Part shown: in pieces, positions 40,201 to 47,072 of the stretch
Numbering within the stretch: the stretch's first letter is position 1
How the letters are laid out: each line of letters begins with the position of its first letter
Assembly (NCBI GenBank): GCA_016930415.1
Contig: JAFGGS010000010.1
Location: 1 to 47,102, forward strand
Source of the DNA: Candidatus Woesearchaeota archaeon
GTDB taxonomy: Archaea; Nanobdellota; Nanobdellia; Woesearchaeales; SM23-78
Direction of reading: 5' to 3'
Length of the DNA stretch: 47,102 nucleotides
Program-made: the position numbers and the translations under genes
Notes under the pieces: model-generated
What the model was told of the DNA's origin: nothing
The model's database searches: none
What the model saw: the letters and a program-made list of their open reading frames with translations, nothing else

Positions 40201-40599
40201 TCACCTATAACTCTTCTGTCTTTTTGCTCTTGCTTTTCCGTGCCTGTTAGGCTTCCTCGCCTCTTTTCTTCGCACGTCTGCGACTAGCAGCTGCCTGTCG
40301 TATTCTAGGAAGACTTTCTTAAGCTTCGGACTATGAAGCGCCAATGCTTTTCCGATCGCTAGCCTGGAAGCGTCTGACTGGCTGCTCTGGCCGCCGCCGT
40401 TCACGTTCACATCTATGTCTACCTGCATCCCGACTTCTCCAGCCAGCAGGATCGGCTCGAGTATCCTTAAACGGTAGAGCCTCGGCTCGTAAGCGTCCAG
40501 GTCTGTCTTGTTGATCCTTACCCTTCCGCTGCCCGGTTTTATAGTGGCTCTAGCGATTGCTCGCTTCCTTTTTCCTTGAGTAGTAATCTTCTTGTCCAT
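40201..40599 (-). CDS. rps9: ribosomal protein S9 (uS9)
   Basis: 132 residues. KRKRAIARATIKPGSGRVRIN at the N-terminus and the C-terminal tail KARKPNRHGKARAKRQKSYR, ending in the Arg that reaches the P-site tRNA, are characteristic; GGGQSSQSDASRLAIGKAL lies in the middle. It stands in the standard archaeal order between rpl13 and rpoN. Confidence 0.96.
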   Translation of the reverse strand: MDKKITTQGKRKRAIARATIKPGSGRVRINKTDLDAYEPRLYRLRILEPILLAGEVGMQVDIDVNVNGGGQSSQSDASRLAIGKALALHSPKLKKVFLEYDRQLLVADVRRKEARKPNRHGKARAKRQKSYR

Positions 40600-40611
40600 C
40601 TTGTATCACTC

Positions 40612-41034
40612 TTATTTCAACGGCGCGCCGAGCGACTTGCACACTTCAGTCACGCTTGCCTTCTTGAGCGTCGGGAGCTTGCCAGCATCTGCTCCTGGAA
40701 CCTTGAAGGTCTCTTTCCCCTCGAACTCCTTAGGGACTCCTATGTAGCACATGATCCTCTTGAAGGCGTCTCTTCCCCTGGTCTTGTCCATTGGAAGCAT
40801 GCCTCGGACTGCTCGCCTCACGAACCTGTCAGGCATCCTTGGAAGGAAAGGCCCTTTCCTGGGAACTCCACGTTCTCTTCGCTGCTTGTACCTTGCGAAG
40901 ACAAAGTCCTTCCTGCCGCTGATGACTGCCTTCTCGGCGTTTGTTATCGCTACGTCCTCTCCCAGGAGCGCTTGCTTTGCCGCGGCTGACGCGACTCTTC
41001 CCAGGATCTGATTGCTTGCATCTATGACCTTCAT
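40612..41034 (-). CDS. rpl13: ribosomal protein L13 (uL13)
   Basis: 140 residues. DASNQILGRVASAAAKQALLGE at the N-terminus and PFLPRMPDRFVRRAVRGMLPM in the middle are typical of uL13; GRDAFKRIMCYIGVP follows. The ATG at 41032-41034 is preferred to one three codons upstream; GGTTGAT precedes it. Next gene is rps9, 12 nt away. Confidence 0.95.
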   Translation of the reverse strand: MKVIDASNQILGRVASAAAKQALLGEDVAITNAEKAVISGRKDFVFARYKQRRERGVPRKGPFLPRMPDRFVRRAVRGMLPMDKTRGRDAFKRIMCYIGVPKEFEGKETFKVPGADAGKLPTLKKASVTEVCKSLGAPLK

Positions 41035-41053
41035 GATAATCAACCTTCTTGTC

Positions 41054-41413
41054 TTAACCCATTATCCTTATCTTCTTCCCTTCAGGATTCTTGTGGACTG
41101 CTTCCTTTATGGTGATTGCAGAGCCGTCCAGCGCCTTGATCTTAGCCTTGGCATCGCCTGAGAACGCGTAAGCAGCGACAGAGACCTTCTTGGTGAGGTC
41201 GCCTGTGCCGAGGACTTTTCCTGGAACTACGACTAGCTCACCATCCTTTGCGACCCTGTCTATCTTGTACAGGTTCACAATCCTTCTCTGCTTCGTGGGC
41301 TTCTCTAGCTCTACAGCTATCCTCTTCCAGACAGGCGCTTCCTTGTCGAGCGCAGTCTTCTTGAGCACTTGTATGAGCTCCATCAAGCTTTCGTTCTTCT
41401 GCACGTTCTTCAT
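41054..41413 (-). CDS. rpl18e: ribosomal protein L18e (eL18)
   Basis: 119 residues, the normal archaeal length. KRIAVELEKPTKQRRIVNLYKIDR and VVVPGKVLGTGDLTKKVSVAAYAFSGDAKAKI are the family signatures. It is found in archaea and eukaryotes only. It starts the second half of the operon, after the tRNA-Leu; AAAGGATTG precedes the ATG. Confidence 0.96.
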   Translation of the reverse strand: MKNVQKNESLMELIQVLKKTALDKEAPVWKRIAVELEKPTKQRRIVNLYKIDRVAKDGELVVVPGKVLGTGDLTKKVSVAAYAFSGDAKAKIKALDGSAITIKEAVHKNPEGKKIRIMG

Positions 41414-41518
41414 GTTTTCAATCCTTTATGATCGTGATGATGAAAAAAAATTTCGATGCGGGGGAAGGCAACAAAAATCCCTTCATGATTTTTGAGCCTT
41501 TCCTCCTCGTTCGCTTAC

Positions 41519-41602
41519 TGCGGGAGAAGGGGTTCGAACCCTCGTAGGCACTAAGCCACTACCCCCTCAAGGTAGCCCGTTTGACCACTCCGGCACCCCC
41601 GC
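41519..41602 (-). tRNA. tRNA-Leu (anticodon GAG)
   Basis: 84 nt. The acceptor GCGGGGG pairs with CTCCCGC (one G-U) and the discriminator is A. The anticodon stem CTACC/GGTAG closes the loop TTGAGGG, giving anticodon GAG for CUC/CUU codons. A long variable arm, as in all tRNA-Leu, precedes the T arm GAGGG-TTCGAAC-CCCTT. No CCA is encoded and no intron is seen. It lies between rpoD and rpl18e, a common place for a tRNA-Leu in archaea. Confidence 0.97.
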
Positions 41603-41659
41603 GTGGGTTGCCTATCGTCCTTTGCGACCTAAGCTTTAAATGAGGTATTAATCATGAAA

Positions 41660-42451
41660 TTATTTTATCTTACCGACGAGCTCACTGAATTCCTCTAGCT
41701 GCGCGTCGTAAATCTCCAACGCCTTGACAACTATGTCCTTCGGGTCCAGCTGGCCCCATGACTCGACGCTCACCCTGAAGGTGTCAGTCGAGGTTACTGT
41801 TATCTTGTCAGCGCTCAAGTGGCTGCACTCGCCGCACATGGTGCACTGGATCGCCTCGCCAGTCAAGACCAGCTTGTCGTTCTTGACCTCGAACGCCTTG
41901 ACAGGGCATCCCTTAGCGACGTTCTCCTTGTTGTCAGGTTGGCTTCCTATCTTTATGTCTGCCAGTTGCTTGTAGTAAGCGAGGCACGGGCTCCACTTCG
42001 CATGGTTCTTTCCAAGGCCCATTACCGCGGTCATCTCTGCTTCGACTGACTGGTTCTCCAAGAGCTTCAAAACAGGAATCTTAGGGAAGACCGGCTTGAC
42101 CTTCGGATCCTTGGTCTTTATGTCTCCAGAGTACACTACTCCAGGACCCTTGGCCTTAAGCGTCATCTTGAGCTGGCACCTCGCGCAACCCTCTCCCTTG
42201 CACTTGCACTCGGCAGGCAGGTTGTAGCTCTTGAGGTCTGTGGTGAAAGGGACTAGTCCTAGCCTATGAGCGACGAGCTCGTCGTAGAGACCTGAGTCGT
42301 TGGTCTTGAACTCGACCTCGTCTACTGCGAGGATAGGCACCTCTGTCATGAACAGCCTTCTTAAGGTGTTGACATAAGCCGCCTCGGTCTTCTCGACGTC
42401 AAAGACGATGATGTTCCTCTTATCGTCCTTCTCCACAAGGCTGATTTTCAT
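41660..42451 (-). CDS. rpoD: RNA polymerase subunit D with an Fe-S domain
   Basis: 263 residues, homologous to the alpha N-terminal domain and Rpb3. AAYVNTLRRLFMTEVPILAVDEVEF is the dimerisation core. An inserted ferredoxin-like domain has cysteines in AKGCPVKAFEV and IQCTMCGECSHLSADKI, which in related archaea carries one or two Fe-S clusters; an extra set, CKCKGEGCARC, lies earlier at about residues 80-90. Its ATG lies 4 nt after the rps11 stop, with GGAGAG just upstream inside the rps11 end. Confidence 0.95.
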   Translation of the reverse strand: MKISLVEKDDKRNIIVFDVEKTEAAYVNTLRRLFMTEVPILAVDEVEFKTNDSGLYDELVAHRLGLVPFTTDLKSYNLPAECKCKGEGCARCQLKMTLKAKGPGVVYSGDIKTKDPKVKPVFPKIPVLKLLENQSVEAEMTAVMGLGKNHAKWSPCLAYYKQLADIKIGSQPDNKENVAKGCPVKAFEVKNDKLVLTGEAIQCTMCGECSHLSADKITVTSTDTFRVSVESWGQLDPKDIVVKALEIYDAQLEEFSELVGKIK

Positions 42452-42455
42452 GGTC

Positions 42456-43007
42456 TTATACTCTCCTTCCTCTTTTTCCTCCCTTCTTGCGGCATCCGCC
42501 GTGAGGTATGGGAGTGACCTCTTCTATTATCCCGATCCGAATACCCATCCTTGATAGGGCTCTCACCGCTGCCTGCGCTCCAGGTCCTGGCGCTGTAGGG
42601 CCGTTGTGGCCTCCTGGCGCCCTTATCCTGATGTGCAAGCCGTTAATGCCCTTGTCCTTTGCGATCTCTGCTGCCTTCTTCGCCGCCATCATGGCCGCTG
42701 TCGGGCTGCTCTCGAGGCGGTGAGCCTTGACGACTTGTCCGCCTGAGCCGATCGCGATGGTCTCAGTCCCTGTTATGTCTGTTATGTGTATTATCGTGTT
42801 GTTGTATGATGAGTATATGTGAGCCAGTCCCCACCTGATGTTCTCGCCTCTAGGCCTGAAGGCATCCCTCGTCCTTGAGAACCGGTCATGCCTCTCCGGC
42901 CTTGGTCCTCTGTTGTCAGGCCTATCAGACCTGTAATGTGGTGCGTGAGACGACGCGTGAGGCGCAGTCTTTGTTTCAGGCGCGCTTTGTTCTTTTGCTT
43001 CTGTCAT
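42456..43007 (-). CDS. rps11: ribosomal protein S11 (uS11) with a long N-terminal extension
   Basis: 183 residues. The core from about residue 57 ([23 protein letters not shown]) through [23 protein letters not shown] to [20 protein letters not shown] is standard and forms the platform. The first 55 residues are an extension rich in His, Arg, Pro and Asp ([21 protein letters not shown]), not usual for archaeal S11 and of unknown role. Upstream AGGTTTGATG is a modest ribosome-binding site. Confidence 0.95.
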   Translation of the reverse strand: MTEAKEQSAPETKTAPHASSHAPHYRSDRPDNRGPRPERHDRFSRTRDAFRPRGENIRWGLAHIYSSYNNTIIHITDITGTETIAIGSGGQVVKAHRLESSPTAAMMAAKKAAEIAKDKGINGLHIRIRAPGGHNGPTAPGPGAQAAVRALSRMGIRIGIIEEVTPIPHGGCRKKGGKRGRRV

Positions 43008-43044
43008 TTTTCATCAAACCTTGATCGTGTAAGGAATTAGCAGT

Positions 43045-43701
43045 TCACTCTTCTGACTCTTCCTCTGTCGCTGCATCGACCGCTCCCTTCTCCTCGATGC
43101 TCTCAATCGCATCCTGTGAGAAGGCAGGAAGGGCTTCTTCTGAATCCTTCTTTTTCTTCTTCTCCTTCCCCTTATTATCGTCCTTGTCTACGATAATCCT
43201 TTCAGGGTGGTCTTCCCTTGCAAGGGCTGACTTTGGGATGAACTCCACAAGGCTCTCGTCCTTCAAGGTCACGAAGTAATTCGGGAAGGTTATCTTCTTC
43301 TTGCCAACTATGACGTGCCCGTGTGTTATGAACTGCCTTGCCTGCTTCATGGTCCTGGCCAGTCCCTTCTTCACTATGAACGTCTGGAGCCTTCGATCCA
43401 TCACGTCCTTGAGCGTGAGCCCTAGTACCTTGTCCATGCTGTCAGTCGCCTGGATGAGACCCATGGAGACGAGCCTGTCAATGAGCTGCTTCTCCTCGAG
43501 CTTAGACTGCTCATCCACTCGGCTTGCGAGGCTCTTGGCCTGGTTCTTCAAATCCCTAAGAAGGGTTTCCATCTTCCAGATGTCCTTCTTGTTCTTCAGG
43601 CCGTACTCTGAGATGATCTTCTTCTCTTCGAGTATCCTCGCGCTCTGCCATGGATGGCTTGGCGTGTCGTACTTCTTCCTGATTTTTCCTGGATCTCCCA
43701 T
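43045..43701 (-). CDS. rps4: ribosomal protein S4 (uS4)
   Basis: 218 residues. GDPGKIRKKYDTPSHPWQSARI is the archaeal/eukaryal (S9e-type) start. The S4 RNA-binding domain at about 100-160 reads VMDRRLQTFIVKKGLARTMKQARQFITHGHVIVGKKKI. The C-terminus is extended by a Lys-rich and then Glu-rich tail (KEKKKKKDSEE...ATEEESEE). The start codon is ATG 43699-43701, inside a conspicuous fold described separately. S4 is a primary 16S binder and in bacteria represses its own operon. Confidence 0.95.
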   Translation of the reverse strand: MGDPGKIRKKYDTPSHPWQSARILEEKKIISEYGLKNKKDIWKMETLLRDLKNQAKSLASRVDEQSKLEEKQLIDRLVSMGLIQATDSMDKVLGLTLKDVMDRRLQTFIVKKGLARTMKQARQFITHGHVIVGKKKITFPNYFVTLKDESLVEFIPKSALAREDHPERIIVDKDDNKGKEKKKKKDSEEALPAFSQDAIESIEEKGAVDAATEEESEE

Positions 43702-43800
43702 AAATTTTCACCGATTAAACTAGTGAGCGTGATATGAAACAGTTTCCAAAAATTTATGGGACTCAAAACCAAGGGTTTTGTCGTCCCAAATTTTTTCACC
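43696..43800 (-). promoter_or_regulatory. three-segment switch-like leader before rps4
   Basis: On the coding strand three segments occur. Segment 1 (43784-43800) is GGTGAAAAAATTTGGGA. Segment 2 (43748-43761) is TCCCATAAATTTTT. Segment 3 (43696-43712), which contains the S4 ribosome-binding site and ATG, is GGTGAAAATTTATGGGA. Segments 1 and 3 are near copies and segment 2 is complementary to both: 13 perfect base pairs with segment 3, or with segment 1 in a hairpin of GGGAC/GTCCC, AAAACC/GGTTTT and AAAAATTT/AAATTTTT. The two pairings exclude each other, so segment 2 could either hide the S4 start or be held by the decoy. An A/T box near 43808-43818 might give an internal promoter. Regulation is inferred. 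Confidence 0.6.
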
Positions 43801-43835
43801 AATGCTTTAATAATAATCCCAAAAAGATAATATGA

Positions 43836-44375
43836 TCATTTCCTTCCAGCTGGAGCCTTCTTCTTGACTCCCAGGCTTCCCTTGCCCTTGTTGACCCTGA
43901 AATTAGACTTGGTCTTCTGTCCCCTGACTGGCTGACCCCACTGGTGCCTGAAGCCCTTGTAGCTCTTGGTCTTCTTGAGCCTCTTCAAGTCCATCTCTTG
44001 GGTGAAGTCTAGAGTAGAAGTTATCAGGTGGAGGTCTTCTCCGGTCTCGACGTCTTTTCGCCTGTTGAGCATCCACAAGGGTATGCCCGCGTTCCTTGGC
44101 TTCTGGACTAGGTTCTCTATCATCGCGACCTCTTTCTCGTTCAGGTAACCCGCCTTCTTGGTCGTGGGTATGCCTGCCTTCTTGAGGACCGCGTTTGCGA
44201 ACATGACGCTCACGCCCTTGATCTTGGTGAGTGCGTAGAGGACGTGCTTCTCTCCCTTGACGTCGTTGTTCAAGATCCTGACCAGGTGCCTTAGCTCTGG
44301 GGCTGGCGCCTTCTGGACTGGCGCTGCAACTGGAGCCGGAGCCTTTACGTCCTTGTGTTCCTTATGTTCTGCCAT
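43836..44375 (-). CDS. rps13: ribosomal protein S13 (uS13)
   Basis: 179 residues. The core has LVRILNNDVKGEKHVLYALTKIKGVSVMFANAVLKKAG, residues about 33-70, and VRGQKTKSNFRVNKGKGSLGVKKKA at the C-terminus. An Ala/Pro/Lys-rich N-terminal extension of about 30 residues precedes it. I use ATG 44373-44375 (AEHKEHKD); an in-frame ATG three codons upstream is equally possible. It is the first gene of the operon and has a structured leader of about 90 nt. Confidence 0.94.
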   Translation of the reverse strand: MAEHKEHKDVKAPAPVAAPVQKAPAPELRHLVRILNNDVKGEKHVLYALTKIKGVSVMFANAVLKKAGIPTTKKAGYLNEKEVAMIENLVQKPRNAGIPLWMLNRRKDVETGEDLHLITSTLDFTQEMDLKRLKKTKSYKGFRHQWGQPVRGQKTKSNFRVNKGKGSLGVKKKAPAGRK

Positions 44376-44399
44376 GTTGATCATCAATCGTTTCTTTTC

Positions 44400-44498
44400 C
44401 GAGAAATAGCTCTTTTTCACAAAAAAAATTCTTTTGTGAACCCTATGCGCTATTCACTCGGGTTTGTTAAAAGGCAAGAAAAAGGGCTTGTTTATAAA
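44400..44498 (-). promoter_or_regulatory. promoter and nested-hairpin leader of the ribosomal operon
   Basis: A TATA box (TTTATAAA, 44491-44498) predicts a start near 44467 and a leader of about 90 nt, unusual in this window. In it, CGAG-TG-AATAGC (44449-44460) pairs with GCTATT-T-CTCG (44400-44410). Inside is a perfect 9-bp hairpin, TTCACAAAA (44432-44440) with TTTTGTGAA (44416-44424), with a 7-base loop. The structure ends about 25 nt before the S13 ATG. It is a candidate protein-binding leader, like the S4-bound alpha-operon leaders of bacteria, although unrelated in sequence. Confidence 0.6.
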
Positions 44499-44563
44499 GG
44501 TTTTGGAAATCGATCTTATATCCGCTCAAAACATTTATATATTATTCTCTCAAAGGCTAACAC

Positions 44564-44872
44564 GTGGCAAAGGCCTTGGAGAGGATCGTGGAGAGGCTTG
44601 GCTTAAAGGCCAGGAGCGATGATGAGAAGCTAAAGATCCACGTCCGCAAGCATCACGACGTCTTCTTCATCTGGTTAGTCCTCATGTTCATAGCCGTCAT
44701 TGGGGCTCACTTCGTGCTTAACGTGACGCAAGGCATCCCCACTGGCTACGTGACTGCACAGGAGAATCCAGTAGAGAACATGACCTTGCTCTTGCAGGCC
44801 ATGCTGGTCTTGTTCGTGACCATCCTCATAGTCGGCATCACGCACGAGGTCATCACTCACAAGGACAGGTAA
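44564..44872 (+). CDS. two-helix membrane protein, 102 residues
   Basis: A basic N-terminus (AKALERIVERLGLKARSDDEKLKIHVRKHHD) precedes two membrane helices, VFFIWLVLMFIAVIGAHFVL and LLLQAMLVLFVTILIVGITH. A polar loop (TQGIPTGYVTAQENPVENM) lies between them, probably outside the cell. The start is a GTG about 28 nt after TATATATT, so leaderless. It diverges from the ribosomal operon. No known family. Confidence 0.65.
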   Translation: MAKALERIVERLGLKARSDDEKLKIHVRKHHDVFFIWLVLMFIAVIGAHFVLNVTQGIPTGYVTAQENPVENMTLLLQAMLVLFVTILIVGITHEVITHKDR

Positions 44873-44939
44873 GGATAGGATTCTTCTTTCATGGTTAAAC
44901 AAAATCTTTTTATACCATTAAAGGGTGTCTCGTATCATC

Positions 44940-45644
44940 ATGGGAGAGGATGAGAAGCAACAGAGGCCGCGCAGCCACGCAAACGCTCCTAAGAGGAAGG
45001 AGCAGTCTGAGACTGTCGAGAACATCGTGGCTGTGAGCATCTTCGTCGTGCTCATGCTCACGATAATCGCTCTCTTCACCAACGGCTTTGGCCTATATAA
45101 TCCGAACAAGTTCTCAGGCGAGAGGGTGCAAGTTCCCTACACGAACGAGCCTGTCAGGGGAAACCTCTCATCTGCAAGGATAGTTATCAACGTGTTCTCT
45201 GACTTCGAATGCCCTTACTGCAAGAAGGGAGAGGATACCATCATGGAGGTCTTCAACAAGTACGAGGGGGAAGTCGTGCTCGTCTTCAACCACTTCCCGC
45301 TGAGGAGCATCCACCCCGACGCCATGAACGCGGCTCTCGCGTCTGAATGCGCAGACGAGCAAGGAAGCTTCTGGGAGTACCACGACATGCTATTCTCGCA
45401 TAACAACGCGCTTGGCGCAGCAGACTTGAAGGCTTACGCGTCCGAGATCGGCCTTGAGAGGGAGCAGTTCGACTCCTGCCTAGACACGCAGAAATACGCT
45501 TTCAAGGTCGAGCAAGGCATCTCAAAGGCCCATAAGCTTGGAGTGACTAGCACACCCACATTCTTCATAAACGGCGTCCCAGTCATAGGAGCCCAGCCGA
45601 TCTCTGAGTTCGAGAAGGTCATAGCGCAAGAGCTTGGCAAGTAG
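44940..45644 (+). CDS. membrane-anchored DsbA-like thiol oxidoreductase
   Basis: 234 residues. A basic, polar cytoplasmic start is followed by a membrane anchor (NIVAVSIFVVLMLTIIALF, about 28-46). Then comes a thioredoxin-fold domain of the DsbA/BdbD type with INVFSDFECPYCKKGEDT (CPYC at 91-94), the inserted helical region (FWEYHDMLFSHNNALGAADL), and the cis-proline loop VTSTPTFFINGVPVIGAQP. It would form or shuffle disulfides outside the cell; the Cys-rich lipoprotein is a possible client. The ATG at 44940 is about 28 nt after TTTTTATACC, so leaderless, and is preferred over the GTG 15 bases upstream. Confidence 0.92.
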   Translation: MGEDEKQQRPRSHANAPKRKEQSETVENIVAVSIFVVLMLTIIALFTNGFGLYNPNKFSGERVQVPYTNEPVRGNLSSARIVINVFSDFECPYCKKGEDTIMEVFNKYEGEVVLVFNHFPLRSIHPDAMNAALASECADEQGSFWEYHDMLFSHNNALGAADLKAYASEIGLEREQFDSCLDTQKYAFKVEQGISKAHKLGVTSTPTFFINGVPVIGAQPISEFEKVIAQELGK

Positions 45645-45654
45645 AAAGGTTTTC

Positions 45655-46005
45655 TTAGAGGCTTGTTATGAATATTATCCCGAGCATAATCAAGGCAATC
45701 CCTGATATCTTATAAGCGTTTATCCTCTCTCCCAAGAACTTCTTTGAGAGGAATATCACCCAGATGTAGGAGAGGGACGTCACAGGGTATAGCAATGATA
45801 AGTCTGCGAACTTGAGCAGTATTATGTATATGAAAGCGCTCAAGGCGAAGATCGCAAGGCCGGACACCAATCGGAAGTTAAGCAAGTAAGACCAGACATC
45901 ATCCCCCGTACTCTTCACGCCCTTCTTGATCAGCAAAGAACCGATGGCGCCCATAAAGGTAGATATTATCATCCCGGCTGCTTCTATTATCAATAGCGCA
46001 TCCAT
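45655..46005 (-). CDS. four-helix EamA/SMR-like transporter subunit (second of a pair)
   Basis: 116 residues with four membrane helices: AAGMIISTFMGAIGSLLIKKG, LVSGLAIFALSAFIYIILLK, YPVTSLSYIWVIFLSKKFLGE and ISGIALIMLGIIFI. The SLSYIWVIFLSKKFLGER motif is typical of EamA/EmrE-like proteins (half-size drug/metabolite transporters, ArnE/ArnF-like flippases). The ATG at 46005 has GAGGGGTG upstream, inside the end of the partner gene. It overlaps nothing but lies one base from the partner's stop, so the two are coupled and may act as a heterodimer. Confidence 0.85.
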   Translation of the reverse strand: MDALLIIEAAGMIISTFMGAIGSLLIKKGVKSTGDDVWSYLLNFRLVSGLAIFALSAFIYIILLKFADLSLLYPVTSLSYIWVIFLSKKFLGERINAYKISGIALIMLGIIFITSL

Positions 46006-46006
46006 C

Positions 46007-46426
46007 TCAAGCACCCCTCCCGATGAGCGAGATGCCCGCTATTATCAATACTATTCCAGCCCAGTCCCACAAAGCAAGAGTCTCTCCCAGGAAGAATATC
46101 GAGAGCAAAGACACCCATATGAAACTAAGACTGACAAGCGGATAAGTAACAGAGAGCTCAGCCCTCTTAAGCGAGAGCACGAGAAGAGCGGCGCCGACAA
46201 AATACAACAAGCAACCAGCGACTAGCGTGAAATTCAAGATGGTGCCTTGTATGGAGAAGTCTAAGCCCTTGGCGCCGAGCTTCAAGAACAATTGGCCTGC
46301 AGCAGAGAAGAGCGTGCAGAAAAGCATGAGGAAGATGGGGAAACCAGGCGAAGACGAAGAGGCAAGAGACGCAGGAGAAGCGACAGACGACTTATTCGTC
46401 CTCCCCTGAGATGATGACCCAACCAT
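46007..46426 (-). CDS. four-helix EamA/SMR-like transporter subunit (first of a pair)
   Basis: 139 residues. A Ser-rich cytoplasmic extension (VGSSSQGRTNKSSVASPASLASSSS) precedes four membrane helices, with LFCTLFSAAGQLFLKLGAKG, the LSVTYPLVSLSFIWVSLLSI, FFLGETLALWDWAG and IVLIIAGISLIG segments. Same fold and motif positions as the downstream gene. The ATG at 46426 is about 27 nt after ACTTTATATATTA, giving a leaderless start, which rules out the longer frame. The substrate could be a lipid-linked sugar or a small cation; not shown. Confidence 0.85.
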   Translation of the reverse strand: MVGSSSQGRTNKSSVASPASLASSSSPGFPIFLMLFCTLFSAAGQLFLKLGAKGLDFSIQGTILNFTLVAGCLLYFVGAALLVLSLKRAELSVTYPLVSLSFIWVSLLSIFFLGETLALWDWAGIVLIIAGISLIGRGA

Positions 46427-46544
46427 GAAGAAACAGATAAAGAAGATAATATATAAAGTTGACTGAAAAGAAGAGGAAAAAACAGCAGCACTAGAACGCA
46501 TCTTGTTTTTTCGAAAGCAATGAATAAGTCTCTCTGGCGAGAGA

Positions 46545-47018
46545 TTAATATCGCTTCACATCCCCTGCGGTTTTAATGAGATTACTTCCGGCCGCACTTG
46601 CTGAAAAAGCCCCCAAAGATATCAATCCGAAAATGCCATTCTCAATTCTCTGGTTTGCCGTTGCGTGTGAGCCTGCGAAACCCCGGTCACCATTATTTAA
46701 AGCCTCCAGGCCAAACATGACATCCACCATATCTTTTACAATTGGAGTGCGGTCATAGGCTTTTTGAGCGAGAGATCCCTGCCATGCTTCGTTAACGTTT
46801 TGTACAGCATTATGCACTGTATTCAGGAAGGCACCAACGTCATTTTTGACTCCCTGCACAATCCGATCTATGAAATCAAAGGCGAAGTGGCCTGAGGGAT
46901 AGATAAATTTATAAGGATTCCCGCGTTCGAACACATACCTATTCAAGGATTGCGGGTCATAAGTGTTAGAAATGACCGTATCGGTCGTACATGGTCTCGA
47001 ACGAATATGGGCTTGTTT
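46545..47018 (-). pseudogene. orphan C-terminal tip of an RHS-repeat protein, pre-toxin region without toxin
   Basis: The open frame after the stop at 47019-47021 reads ...TTDTVISNTYDPQSLNRYVF, then ERGNPYKFIYPSGHFAFDF. That is the RHS core-associated signature (YDPQSLNRY...NNPLKYVDPSGH in relatives). It continues with a region like the pre-toxin TG domain: YDRTPIVKDMVDVMFGLEAL, RIENGIFGLISLGAFSASAAG, and stops at KTAGDVKRY. The beta-repeat body, the start codon and the toxin are missing. A TTG at 46944-46946 could start a 133-residue product, but this reads best as a fragment left by recombination. A TATA-like element (AATATATAAA) lies just upstream on its strand. Confidence 0.72.
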
Positions 47019-47028
47019 TTAGCGAAAG

Positions 47029-47072
47029 ATTTATATATTACTTAAAGTAATCATATCATTACTAATGGTAAT
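47029..47072 (+). promoter_or_regulatory. promoter with two ATTAC-N5-GTAAT operator sites
   Basis: TTTATATATT at about 47029-47039 is a TATA box, about 28 nt before the ATG at 47065. Two identical-type inverted repeats, ATTAC-N5-GTAAT, lie at 47037-47051 and 47058-47072, 21 bp apart centre to centre, two DNA turns. The first overlaps the TATA box and the second covers the transcription start and start codon. The layout is that of a repressed, often autoregulated, archaeal promoter. Confidence 0.6.
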
